NCBI GenBank assembly: GCA_013397935.1
Contig: VZRN01006309.1
Span: forward strand, 177,552-241,551
DNA length: 64,000 nt
Origin: Dasyornis broadbenti
Lineage: Eukaryota; Chordata; Aves; Passeriformes; Dasyornithidae
Direction of reading: 5' to 3'
The notes under the pieces: generated by a model
The model's database searches: none
Seen by the model: only the letters and a program-made list of their open reading frames with translations
Told to the model about the DNA's origin: nothing
Program-made: the position numbers and the translations under genes
Shown: positions 22,713-34,195 of the stretch, one piece after another
Layout: each line of letters starts with the position of its first letter
How positions within the stretch are numbered: the first letter of the stretch is position 1

Positions 22713-25700
22713 ATGAAGCCGGAGAACTTTCCCGAGGAGAATGGCTTCAGGGAGGGAACGGCCGCGGGCCGAGGCAATCTCACACCTGGGAGCTGCGAGA
22801 AGAAACGCCGCTGGATCCCGGAGAACTTCTGGGAGGATGTGAGGAAGCTGCTGGTACTGGCGGGGCCGCTGGTAAGGACCAGGGAGGAGAGACATCCCCC
22901 CAGCACAACCACCCCTGATCACCTCCATTCCTAACCTTCAGCTCTCCTCTTCTCCGTGCTTAGATCCTGATCCAGCTGCTGATCTTCCTGATCCACCTTG
23001 TCAGCTCCATATTCTGTGGCCACCTGGGCAAGGTTGAGCTGGCTTCTGTCACGCTGGCCATCGCTGTAAGCATTGCCGGTGCCAGGCACCCCCTCCCTCC
23101 CTGCTGACACTGTGATGGGATATGGCAGTGGAAAAGGACAGAGGAGTTTTCAGACTCCCACTTTTCCTTTCAGCCCCTCTCCCTACCTGAAAGTCTTAAA
23201 TGCTCACCTTCACTCTTGTTTTTTTTTAAACTGCAGGTTATAAATGTCACTGCCATCTCTGTAGGTTATGGTTTGACTTCGGCGTGTGACACCTTGATAT
23301 CACAGGTGGGTAGGACTCGCTGGCACTTGTCCTGGGAACATGGTGGGTTTCCAGCATGAGCTGATGATGCCCAGGCACCACATGGAGCCCTGGCTGCTCC
23401 TGCGAGCTGGGAAAGCTTATCTCCAGGAAACAATCTCAGAACAAGGAGATCTGTGCTCCAAATCCTTCCCAGGCGGTCCTCAGGGTAGTCCGGGCTGCTC
23501 CGCGCTCCACAGGGTCCCCTTTCCCCCAGCACCAGCTGATTTCACTGCTGCCCTCTCACCTTGCAGACTTATGGCAGCAAGAACCTGCTGCGCGTGGGGG
23601 TGATTCTGCAGCGTGCCACAATCATCATCCTCCTCTGCTGCTTTCCTTGCTGCGCCATCCTTATCAACATCGAGCAGCTGATGCTGCTCATACAGCAGGA
23701 TCCCGAGGTCTCCAGGTTGGGTGGTCCCCTCGTCCCTCCCCAGCGCTGTGGGGCTGAGAGGAGGGTGGCCATGGCCATGCCCCTCCCTGACCCGGCCCCT
23801 GTGTGCCCCTAGGCTGACCCAGCGCTACGTGAATGCGTTTGTCCCTGCCCTCCCGGTGAGTGCCCCTGGGCACCCTGGATGCCACCTGCACACGGGGACA
23901 GGCTGTCCCCATCCTACTGCTCAGAACTGGCTCGTCTCAACCACCAATTTCCTTTGCAGGTGGTTTTTCTGTATAACCTGGAGACAAGATACCTTCAGAA
24001 TCAGGTGGGTCCTTGAAGTCCTCACACCCACCCTGGCTGAGGGCTCCCTTCCACTGGGCATCCCGGGTTTGCATGCCCGCCATTCTCTGTGAGGAGGTGC
24101 CCAGTTGCCCCAAAATAGCTCTGGCCCTGTAGATAACCCCATCCCACAGCCGGGTATATCCATCCACCTCCCTTCATACTTCCCCACATCAGGGATTTAC
24201 CTCAACACACTTATTTTCCAAGCAGGCAACATCACGGGAAGTTTGGATTTTTTTCTGGGAAAGGCACTGAGTATGGGAGTGGAGGGACCTTCACACCTCC
24301 CTCCCAAAACCTTTGTGAAGACCCCCATCTCCTCTTCTTTGCAGATGATCATGTGGCCGCTGGTGCTGAGTGGGGTCATCGGCAACATCGTCAACATAGC
24401 TGCAAACTATGTCTTTCTCTACGTCTTCCACCTGGGCATCACGTGAGTAGCACCTGTGTCTCCTAGAGAGGAAAATAGGGCACCTGGCAATGGCAAGGGA
24501 ACACTGAGCTCACAGGGGCACAGCAGGATGTCTTCTTCCAGCACCCTGAGGGAAGCACAAGCAGGATGCCAACGACCTTTCTCACTTCCTTTGCAGGGGC
24601 TCTGCCTGGGCCAACACCATCGCTCAGTATTCACAAACCATTTTCTTGTTCCTGTACATCATAGGCAGAAAACTCCATGTGAATACCTGGGGAGGTAAGG
24701 GCATCTCCCCCACTCCCTCTGCTTGCCCTGCTTTATCCAAAAGTGTCCATAAAACTTCTATCAGGTGTTCTTGATAGAAGAGGAATTCTGTCTGTCCTGA
24801 TGGTGAAACATTAACCCCCGCCCGACATGCCCTGGGTACCACAGTGCTGCTTCAGTGGCAGCTCATCACGTGCCAGCGCTGGCAGAGCTCTGTGCTCAGC
24901 AATAAACATTAATTCTGGAGAAATGAAATACTCTGCTGAGGCTTTGGAAGGTTCAGCCCCAAAGCCGGATGAGCACAGATGTGAGCAGGAGGTTGTCCTT
25001 GGATACTCCGCTCTGAGAGGGATGAGCTACGGGTTGTGCTGCTCTGTGGCCTGCAGGACAGCAGCAGAGAGGTTGTAGGTGGACATTGTGCTTCTGGAGG
25101 TCCTGTGGAGCAGAGGACCTGCTGGCTCTGAGAATGGCAACTCTAGCTGCCTCAGGTGCTCTGCAGGACGTAACACATGGCCAGCCTCGTCATCCATCAG
25201 GTGCCGTTTCTCCTCTCTTCAGGCTGGTCCAGCGAGTGCCTGCTGGAGTGGGACAGCTTCACCTCCCTGGCTATCCCCAGCATGCTCATGATGTGCATCG
25301 AGTGGTGGACCTATGAGATCGGGAGCTTCTTGATAGGTCAGTGGAGAGGGGAGCTGCCAGGAGATGGCCAGGCTTGGTCCAGAGCAGCACACACAGCCAG
25401 CACTGACCCCTCCTGTCCCACAGGCCTGCTGAGTGTCATTGAGCTCTCCGTCCAGTCCATCATCTATGAGGTGTCTGTTGTGGCTTTCATGGTAAGGCCT
25501 GGGTTATTAGTACAGACCAGGGCTCCACGGGGACTGTCCTGAGACAGGCACACAGTGAAAATCAGCTCCAGCAAATCTCCATCTTCCCCCTCTGCACTTA
25601 AACTTCTCCCTGCTCCTGCCTCTCCCTCCTATGGAGATGCCTTAAATTAAATTCTCAACTCCATCACGCTCTCTTCTTGGTGGTTATCCCACTGTCACTG

Positions 25701-28170
25701 TGCCAGCCCTGTTTTCAGACCCATGTGAGCCCTGTGGTTGCAGATCCCCCTGGGGCTGGGCACAGCTGCTAGTGTTCAGGTGGGGAACGCGCTGGGCGCC
25801 GGCGACTTTGAGTCGGCCAAGAGATCCTCCACCACAAGCCTGGTCTGCACAGGTCAGTTCACAATATCCTGGAAAGCCTCTTCCTGGGCTCCTTCCCATG
25901 GAGCAGGGAGTGTTTGCAATCCTCTGCCTGCCTCTTTCCCCCTGTTCTGCCGAGCTCTCTATCATGGCCAGGCTGAACTCAGCTCTTTGCTGTGTTTTCA
26001 GGGGTGTTCTGCATAATTGTGGGGGCCATTTTAGCCTCCACAAGGAATGTGCTGGGATACATCTTCACCAATGACAAGTGAGTGACCCTAGCTCCTGGCC
26101 TTGGTGTGTAGAGGTCAGTTCCCAAAAGTGATGGCTTTCCTCCATCCTCAGGGAGATCATTGACTTGGTGGCGTGGGTCATGCCTATCTACGTTGTCTTC
26201 CACTTGTTTGAAGCCATGACTGTAAGTCCCAGAGAACACTGCTATTTTCCATAGGGAACCTTGGTGCTCAGCAGTAGCATGTTCTATGCACATGACCAAG
26301 TAGTAGGTCGGTCAGTCAAGGGTTCCTCAGGCTGCAGCTGAGCACCAGTGCCCACATCAGGACCCTGCAGAGCTCCTGGGATCATCCCTTACAAAACACG
26401 GAGCGCATAAAAAGATGGTGACCGACAGGACTGGGCAGGGACACAGAAATAATGGGCAGAGACAGGGAGCTGGGTCATCTCCAGGCAGCAGAGCGCGAGG
26501 TGACACTCCCTGCCCCAGCTCCTCTCCCTCTCCTGGTAGGGTGCCTGCAGTGGGGTGCTCCGAGGCATTGGGAAGCAGAAATTTGGTGCCATCCTCAACG
26601 CCGTGAGTTACTATGGTGTGGGCATGCCCCTGGCAGCCGTGCTGCTCTTCGTGGCCAAGATCGGCGTTATAGGTACTGAACCCTGGGCACTGCACCCCAA
26701 ATCCCCCACAGGCATGTGCAGCTCCACTGAGGGCTCACCATAACCCTCGCGCCTGGCTCCGCCCTCCCTCCAACCTGCCTGGGCACACTAGGGTGGACTG
26801 GGATGGCTCTTGCCACTGCTGGGACCTTTTACTCAAACTGGGAAAAAGTATCTGGTTCCAGGCAGCCCTGCAGCAGGTACCCACAACCACCCCATCCCCA
26901 TGTCCCCGCTGACCTGGGTGACACCCCCTTTCTGGTCCTGCTGTCCCGGGGTGCTGGGTTTGCTCTGGCTGATGCTGCATGCCCTCCGCAGGCCTGTGGG
27001 TCGCGATGCTTGTCTGCGTCTTCATCCTCTGCACCTGCTTCGTCACGTACATCTCCCGGCTGGACTGGGAGAAGGCGGCCGAGGAGGTAATCCAGACACT
27101 GACAGCACAGTGCCCTGCACTGGGAAGGTCCTCAGTGCTCTGCTGGGATGTGCAGGGCTCAATCTCAATGCAGTGCTCTCCTCCAGTGCCCCAGAGCCGA
27201 ATACAGCACTCCCATGACATCCCTGTATTCAGCTCCCTCCTGCACATGCACTCAGGTTCCCCCCTGCACCTGGTGCCGCCCTTGTTTGGGGACACAGAGC
27301 TCAGAGCAGATGGGGTGACCTGGGCTACCTCAGCCCTGCAGCCCTGAGCATCACCTTGTGCCTCAACAGCTCCAGGGGACCCCCACGAGAGGCAACACAG
27401 CTTTGCTCAGTGGGAATCCCGACTCAACACAGCACATTCCCTCCCCAGGCTCAGTGCCGCGCAGGAGTGACGCAGCTGCCACCACCAGAGCTGCCAAGCC
27501 TGGGCCCCGAACCCTCCTTAAAGGATCTTGATGTGGGACAAGCCCCCCAGCCCCACACTTACCTCCCCGCCAGGGCCGTGTTGGGGTCTGTCGGTACGGC
27601 AGGAGCTGGGCACTGCATGCAGGGGAGGGTTTGGGTTCAGGCAGGGTCCCTAAGGGTTCACATAACAAGCCCACAAAACTGGGGATGCGGTGTTGTGCTG
27701 GTGACACCTTCAGTTACTGGGAGAGCAAAAATTACAGGCGTGGGCTTGGGAGGGAGGTAACAGGGGAACAACCTGCGGGCAGTTCCCGCTTTGCAGATAC
27801 CTGGTCCCACCTCTGAGGGTAGGACCTGCTTGAAAGCTGGAGACCTCCACGTTCTGGGCTGCTCATAACATGTTTTCAGCCCTGTGCCAAAACCCTCCCC
27901 AGAAACCCCTCAATCCCCCCAAATCCCTCAAGGCCCACTCTCCTCACAGCGGGACTAGAATCACAAAGTGACGTGGTGCTCACGGGCATCACCAGGATGG
28001 AGGGACCGACGTACCAGCTGGAGCTGCGGGAAGCCACCTTTGGCGCCTCGAGTCCAGCCACCCCCGTGGTCACCACATGGCTGATCATCCGGCGGGGCCT
28101 GGCAGTGGTCGCAGCCATCGCCGCACTCGCGCTTGGCATCGCCATAAAGCTGATCACCAGCAAAGACTGA
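22713..28170 (+). CDS. SLC47A2: MATE family exporter, SLC47A2-like, 17 exons, intact
   Basis: Tandem paralogue of the upstream MATE gene. Coding exons: 22713-22871, 22964-23065, 23237-23305, 23567-23715, 23813-23855, 23960-24004, 24345-24442, 24597-24694, 25223-25336, 25424-25491, 25744-25852, 26002-26077, 26152-26221, 26540-26672, 26992-27086, 27449-27593, 27950-28170. The frame is open throughout, giving 597 residues. Exons 3-15 match SLC47A1 in length one for one. Blocks seen: HLVSSIFCGHLGKVELASVT, QTYGSKNLLRVGVILQR, MCIEWWTYEIGSFL, RVGNALGAGD, FHLFEAMTGACSGVLRGIG and FVTYISRLDWEKAAEE. ELASVTLA, VVFLYNLETRYLQNQ and MIMWPLVLSGVIGN resemble human SLC47A2 more than SLC47A1. All acidic residues expected for proton/cation exchange are present. 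Exon 16 is longer and Pro-rich, with the less typical donor TCG|GTACGG, so its 3' border is the least certain. Confidence 0.88.
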
Positions 28171-28505
28171 CTCGCACCAAGGACTTTGAGGACTTGTTTT
28201 TGGGGTGAAAGCCCTTCCTTAGGGACAAGATGTACAAGGCACAGACCAGCCAGCAAGAAAATTGAGCACACGCCTGTCTCACAGGAGCCAAAGGGCCCCT
28301 GGAAGCGTTGGGCAGCATTTGTTCTGATATTGATTGGGAAGAGGCCCCAAGGTTGCTCTGCCACCCAAAATATTGCTCTGGGCTACCTGAGTGTGTGTGA
28401 GTGACCTCCCCAGCCCACACTGCCAACACCCACCAGAGCTGAGCACAGCCCAGCTCTCACTGCTACTCTGTGACAAAGGCCCAATAAAGAATAAACCCAG
28501 CTGCA
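28171..28505 (+). other. SLC47A2: SLC47A2-like 3' UTR with polyadenylation signal
   Basis: After the TGA at 28168-28170, an AATAAA lies at 28483-28488 and an overlapping GAATAAAC follows at once. A cleavage site around 28505 gives a 3' UTR of about 330 bases. Confidence 0.75.
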
Positions 28506-28599
28506 ATCAGGCTGGCTCCTTGGGGTGGAGGCTGAGGGCAGGGCTGGGGCCAGAGCAAGGGACATCCACACATGGGTCTTGCCCTGCCCCAGGTGGCCT

Positions 28600-29617
28600 T
28601 CGCAGTAAAACCGAGGTTTTATTCAGCAAGGGTCAAGGTCAGCTCTCAGTTACAAGCTTGGAGGTAAAAGACTACCCATAAACCAATAAACCCCTGAAAT
28701 TTAGTTACAGAGGAGGTGGCTATGGCTGCTTTGCCACTATGGCCAACAATGTCCCAGACCTGGGACTCCAGTCACAGCAGTGCCCCTGTATTTGCCCCAA
28801 CAGCCCCAAATGCAGGTGCACAACAGTCCCTGGCACTCCTCGAGTCCTTGGGACAGCATGGCCATAGCTCAGGAAGCTTTTGGCATCACCTCAGGGAATG
28901 CACACCTTGGATGGCTGAAGGTGGTTTCCCTGCAGTGACCGTCACCCATTCAAACATGAGTCCCTTCAAGGATGAGATGCTGCAGATTCTTCAAGGCTCC
29001 TTTTCTCTGCTCTGGGAACAACCAGCCTGGACTGTCCCCTGCAGTGAGATCCACATTTTGCCAGGCTTATTGTTGTGTTGAGCCGGCTTCCTGTGGGGAT
29101 CAGGTGAGGCATTACATGGATAACAGGCTCAATAATGACTAGCTTTGTTTAGATACCCTTGTGACAAACACTCCCACGTTCCTAGGAGTTTTTAGACTAG
29201 CTCCTGTTTACAAAGCACGGTGGATGCTCTTTTCTTCCTTCTGCCACTCACTGCTCAGGCATGACCCATGGCCTACGTCTGGATCGGTTCCTGTTTCAGC
29301 AGGAGCTGGAGCCTTCAACTTGAGGTGGGGGCAGTGTCACTGCTTTAGGTGCATTTTGTTGTCTTCTACCTCTTCAGTGCATTGGCTGTCTTGGAAGAAT
29401 CTAAATTGCAGCAAAGAAAAGTTCAGCTGTAGGACTGGAAGGGGCGAGCAGTGGGTCCAAGGGCCGGCTGCCCATCACCCCTCTTGTTGGGGGCACAACA
29501 CCTAGAAAGGCACAGAAACAGGGATGAGTCCTCCAGGGAGGGAGCAGAGCCCAAGGCAATGGGGTGTTGGAGGCTGAGAGCGGGTGGAGCTCAGGGGACA
29601 GAGCTGGGAGCACACAT
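28600..29617 (-). other. Probable 3' UTR / last exon region of the ALDH3A2-like paralogue
   Basis: On the minus strand an AATAAA (complement of 28618-28623) lies about 1 kb downstream of the paralogue's read-through stop at 29618, so transcription plausibly ends near 28600. A spliced short last exon may lie here: an acceptor-like TCCTACAG (complement of about 29429-29436) follows a pyrimidine-containing stretch, but I could not choose a reading frame with confidence. No other gene is seen. Confidence 0.45.
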
Positions 29618-32600
29618 TCACAGGGACAGCAGAGACCCAAAGCTCACCTTTGCCATCAAGGTTTTCACAGCTGCCAGCAGAGCCGAGATGAACTGTCCCA
29701 CTCTGCTCTTGTTACACTGCTTCAGGAGGAAGAACTGGGCCAAATGCATCACCTCCATGCTGCCAGGTGGATACCTCAGCTTGTTCACAACCTCCAGCTT
29801 CAGGTCCTTGATGAGGCAGGCGCGGCGATGGGAGAAGGTCTCGAAGCTGAACTTGCCGTGGTAGGCGCCCATCCCGCTGTGACCTGAGGGACACAACCAT
29901 AAAATTCACACACAGGGGTCAAGGACAGGAGGAACTGGGTCTATGATTTCAAGGAGTGGAACATGAGGAGCACATTCAGCACCCTGCCACCAGCAACACC
30001 CTCATCCCTCTGCCCACAGCCAAGTGGTCTCTGCCACATGAGCCTGACAGCAGCTGTGGAAACTCAACCAGGCCATGGACAAATTCATCCCCCACCCTGG
30101 CACAGGACAACCAGAGCTCACTCATGTGCCACGGTTCTCCTCTCTCACTGGGAGGCCTAACAATCAAAATGCTAACGAGCCTTTTTACAAAGCAACCCAC
30201 CCCAGAAAATAACATTAAAGGGAAAATGCAGCTGAAAATTCCTGAATTGCCAAATGGTCTCGACAGCACCTGGATCACAGGCTGCTTCTGATTGAATGCC
30301 AGTGCATGGGATGGAGCAGGGACTCACCCACACCACCAAAGGGCAGATCCGGAACCACAGAGTGCATGATGACATCGTTGGCTGTCATGCCACCACTGGA
30401 GGTCTCTGATATCACCCGTCTGATCAGCTACCCAGAATGGGAGAAGGCACAGAATAAATAAAAATGGGACACAACACCACGTACCAGAGCAGGGAGGGTT
30501 CAAGTTGATGGTTCCATCCCCCTTCGTGGGGCACAGGCTGTGCCTTGTTCCATGAGAGAAGACAGTTTACATCATTTAAGCAAAGGATCTGCCCAGCTGG
30601 AGCAGCCACAAAACGAAAAGGTTTCATTTCAGCCCAGGGTGCTCCTCAGCCCTCCCACTCAAGCTGCCTGGGGCTGTTGTTCCAGGGCAAAGCCCTGACC
30701 TGAATTCCTGAGCTGGCACAACAGAGCCTGAAAGTGGGGACAGGAGACATGGCAGGAGGCAGCACCCACCTGCGTGGGTGGAGATGTACAAACCTAGAGC
30801 CCTCCAGGAGGAGACTGGGAGAGCCTCCAGCAACTCAGGGGACTCTCATGGCCCCCAAACGCTGCAATTCACATGGAAAAGGAACCAACACAGACCCTGC
30901 AGACAGGTGTGCCTGGGATGAGCCATGTTCAGGATCCAGCTGTGCAGAGATGCTTCTGCAGGGCAGCACAGCCCAGACCCACCTGCTTGTTGTTGGAGAA
31001 GACATACAAGGCAAGGGGTTTCTCCCGATGGTTTATGAACTCAATGGCTTCATCCAGGCTCTGCACAGTCACAATGGGCAGCACTGGTCCAAAGATTTCC
31101 TCCTCCATCACCTTTGACTCCGGGGAAACATCAGTGAGGATGGTTGGTGCTGAGGCAAATGGGAGAACAGACCAGCATGAGCAGGACAAAGACCTGGCCC
31201 ATCACCTCGGGACCTCGGTCTGTTCAACATAACCCAAGTAAGACACAGACACACAGTCCCCAAACAGCACCCGCTACCGCCTCCCCTCCCCAGCCACTGC
31301 CAGGAGCACCTATGAAGCAAGAGGCCTCATCAGTCTCCCCCCCATGAGCAATCTTCTGCCCTTCCAGCAAGCTCTTGACCCTCCTGAAGTGGCGCTTGTT
31401 GACAATCCTTTCATAGTCTGGAGACGACTTCACGTCTTCCCCGTAGAATTCCTGACAAGGGGCACAGCAGAAACAAAGTGCTCAACACACCTTCCAACAG
31501 CCATAGCTCCAGGAAATCACACCTGGCCTGCAGTAGGGTGGTGCAGTGGGTTCCCACAGCACCAAGGTCTCCTCCCTCACCTTCAGAGTTGCCTTGATGT
31601 TCTCCACCACCTTGCCCTGGATGGATGGGTCACACAGGATGTAGTCTGGGGCGATGCAGGTTTGCCCACAGTTCATGTACTTGCCCCACGTTATCCGTCT
31701 GTGATAAGGGAGAGGGGGAGATGGTTTTTCCATGGTCAGTCCCTTCCACATCTCCCAGCCCAGCTGGCAGCACCTTGGCTGCGAGCACTGGCCCAGAGAT
31801 GTTGCCCTGCCCCATGTGGTTTTTGTCCCAGACCTGAAGCCCCACCAGAGGTGCAATGGCCTGACCTGCAGGCGACAGCCAGGTCACAGTCCTTGTCGAT
31901 GTAGCAGGGGCTCTTCCCACCCAGCTCCAGGGTGACAGGGGTCAGATGCTTAGCAGCTGCTGACATCACAATTCTGCCCACTGCAGTGTTGCCGGTGTAG
32001 AGGATGTGATCAAATCTCTGGGTCAGCAGCTCGGTTGTCTCAGGAACTCCTCCAGTGACCACGGGGTACAGATCCTGCAGGCAAAGGTATCAGGGTCACC
32101 CCAACCCAGCTCCTCATTGTGGCACAGAGAAACCTGGGGACCAAGATGGGGCCACACTCACCTTGTCCAGGTACTGTGGGAGGAGCTCAGCCAGCAGCTG
32201 AGCCGTGTTCTCACTGACCTCTGATGGCTTCACCACCACAGCATTGCCTGCAGAGCACACACAGCACAGACATTGAGCCCTCACATCCTCTCCCTCAGCA
32301 CCCACCCACTCATGGCCCCACGAAGGACAGGGCTCTCCTGAGGCCTCACCTGCTGCAATGGCCCCGATCAGGGGCTGCATGACCAGCACGAAGGGATAGT
32401 TCCAGGCCCCGATGACCAGCACCACTCCCAGGGGCTCGTAGCTGATGTAGGCCTCATCCCGGATGGACAGCAAGTCCTTCTTCACAGGCTGAGGGGCTGC
32501 CCAGGATGGCAGCTTCTCCATGGTCAGGATCAGCTCCCTCAGCACACCCAGGATCTCTTGGCTGTAGGCATTGTGCCCACACTGCAAGGATAGGCAGCTT

Positions 32601-32960
32601 GGGAAGGGGATGGCAAAGGCACCCACCTCCCACACCTACTGTGGCGCCTCAAACAGTCAGAGCCGTGCAGTTCCACTGTGGGTGACATGATAAAAATTAT
32701 CTGTTGTGGCAAAAGGCAGCCTTTGGTCTTCTTGCTTTCCCCAGGTTTACCCACTGTCCGTGCCCAGCAAAAGGGAGGCACCCCCTGCCAACCCAGACCT
32801 TGTTCAGGTCCGCCTTGAGAGCTGCCAGGATCTCCTTCTCCTTCTCCTGCACCATCCTCTCCAGGGCCTTCAGCTGCTGAATCCTGAACTCCAGCGGGCG
32901 GCTCCGGCCCGAGTTGAAGGTGGCCCTCGCCCGCCCCATGATCTGCTGCGTCCTCTCCAT
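29618..32960 (-). CDS. Aldehyde dehydrogenase family 3, ALDH3A2-like paralogue (distal copy)
   Basis: NAD(P)-dependent oxidation of fatty and other aldehydes. Coding exons in transcript order (minus strand): 32960-32799, 32581-32350, 32247-32162, 32074-31866, 31698-31581, 31451-31310, 31149-30983, 30427-30328, 29883-29618 (read-through to the stop; a GTGAG donor at 29647 could instead end this exon at 29648). The frame is open, giving 493 residues if read through. The start has an in-frame TGA three codons upstream and a good context. Motifs: GAWNYPF, FDHILYTGNTAVG, LELGGKSPCYIDKDCDL, the catalytic-cysteine block NCGQTCIAPDY, EEIFGPVLPI and LPFGGVG. The core exons are indistinguishable from those of the neighbouring ALDH3A2. 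Exons 8 and 9 differ: HSVVPDLPFGG replaces HFFLSTLPFGG, and the C-terminal anchor is less hydrophobic, with internal Gln and Lys. It could be a cytosolic or weakly anchored enzyme. Which mammalian ALDH3A gene it corresponds to is unclear. Confidence 0.85.
30966..32062. repeat. Near-identical duplicated tract, ALDH3A distal copy (exons 4-7 with introns)
   Basis: This 1.1 kb tract appears identical, introns included, to 37845-38941 in the proximal copy (constant offset 6879). The first mismatch on the right is 32063/38942; to the left of 30966 the two introns are unrelated. Two further shared tracts exist at other offsets: 32148-32442 with 39801-40095, and 32791-32993 with 40605-40807. The comparison was made by eye. 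Confidence 0.85.
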
Positions 32961-34195
32961 GGCTGCTCAGCGCTGAGGAGACACCGGCAACACTCAGCTC
33001 ACCACAGGGCTATGTAGCTGCCCAGCCCTGGGAACACCACCACTGTATGTTCTCCTCCTTGGAGTGGAGTTCCTGCTCCCACGTTGAGTGCTCAGGGCTC
33101 ACAGCATCCAAGACCCCATGCCACCAACACAGGGCACCTCTCACAGCAGTCTGGGGTTGGCTGATTGATCCTGTTCTGTGGGTGCTTTCCCTAAGCTTGG
33201 GGATACCCTCAAACCCACCAGCCACTCCACCCTCTGCTCACAGGGATGTTTCCATGGAGACAAAACACAGAGATGACCATGGCCTGGGTGGGCAGCCAGC
33301 TGGAAGCAGAGCTGTGTGCCCGGAGCTGGCCTGCACCCATCTCCCCCATAACCCCAATATCTCCAGAGAAACATGACAAAACACTGCAGATTCACCCTCT
33401 TCCCAGGAGCAGCACTTCACTTTTTAGTCAGAACCAGAGATCCAGTGCTGCATCCCTGTCCAACCAAACAATGCACCAAAGTCCCCTTACAAGGATTACA
33501 TCCTGCCCTTCCCAGCCCACTGCCACAGCTGCGTGACACAGCCCAAGAAAGCAAATAACTCATTAAAAGCAAGAAGGAAAAAAGCAAGTTACCTTCAGAG
33601 AAGCTTCTCTCCACCAGTGTCTCGTGACAAGTGCAAGCATGCACAAGCCCTTCCCCCTGCCATGGCTGGGGGCGATCCCTCCTCCCACGAGAGGAGAGCT
33701 GGCTTCCGCCCAAGGCTTTTGCTGGATACAAGATGCCCTTTAACCAACTCTGTCCTGGGCTGTGGAGCCCTGGATCGCTGCATTCAGCCAGGCCAGTGAC
33801 TCAGCCCCGTGTGGGATTGCAGGGACCATGTGGCTTTGCCCACATTGGGTGCACGAGGCTGGGGACGTGTGGCCCACATGCCACAGCTGCTGTCAGGAGA
33901 CAACACACAGACTTGGGATCTAAAAAACCCAACCAAGCAGCTGGGAGGCAATCCAGGCATAGATTTGCAGGGGAGAAACAGGCCAGCTCCTCTATTGGCT
34001 CACCCCACTCCCTGCCTGGCTCCCAAAGCATTTTCAGTGCCCACCAGAGTTCTGGGGGACCCTTCCCCACCGTGCCAGGGACAGAGACACCTCACAACAC
34101 GTGTGTGCCATTCAGCCAATCCATGGCCAGAGCTGGGACCAGCTGAGCAGGATTCCTCAGGAGACTGTAAGGACTTACCACACTCAGTTTCTTAT
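32961..34195. promoter_or_regulatory. Intergenic; 5' flank of the ALDH3A2-like paralogue
   Basis: About 1.2 kb lies between the 5' end of the distal ALDH3A copy and the presumed 3' end of the proximal copy. The first 33 bases after the start codon (to 32993) match the proximal copy's 5' leader; after that the similarity stops. The sequence is only moderately GC-rich and lacks the CpG island that serves the proximal copy, so this copy should have a different promoter. No gene seen. Confidence 0.45.

Noticed and set aside
31344..31904. Plus-strand 186-codon frame, repeated identically at 38223-38783
   Set aside because: It is antisense to ALDH3A exons 5-6 and is duplicated only because the underlying genes share a tract.
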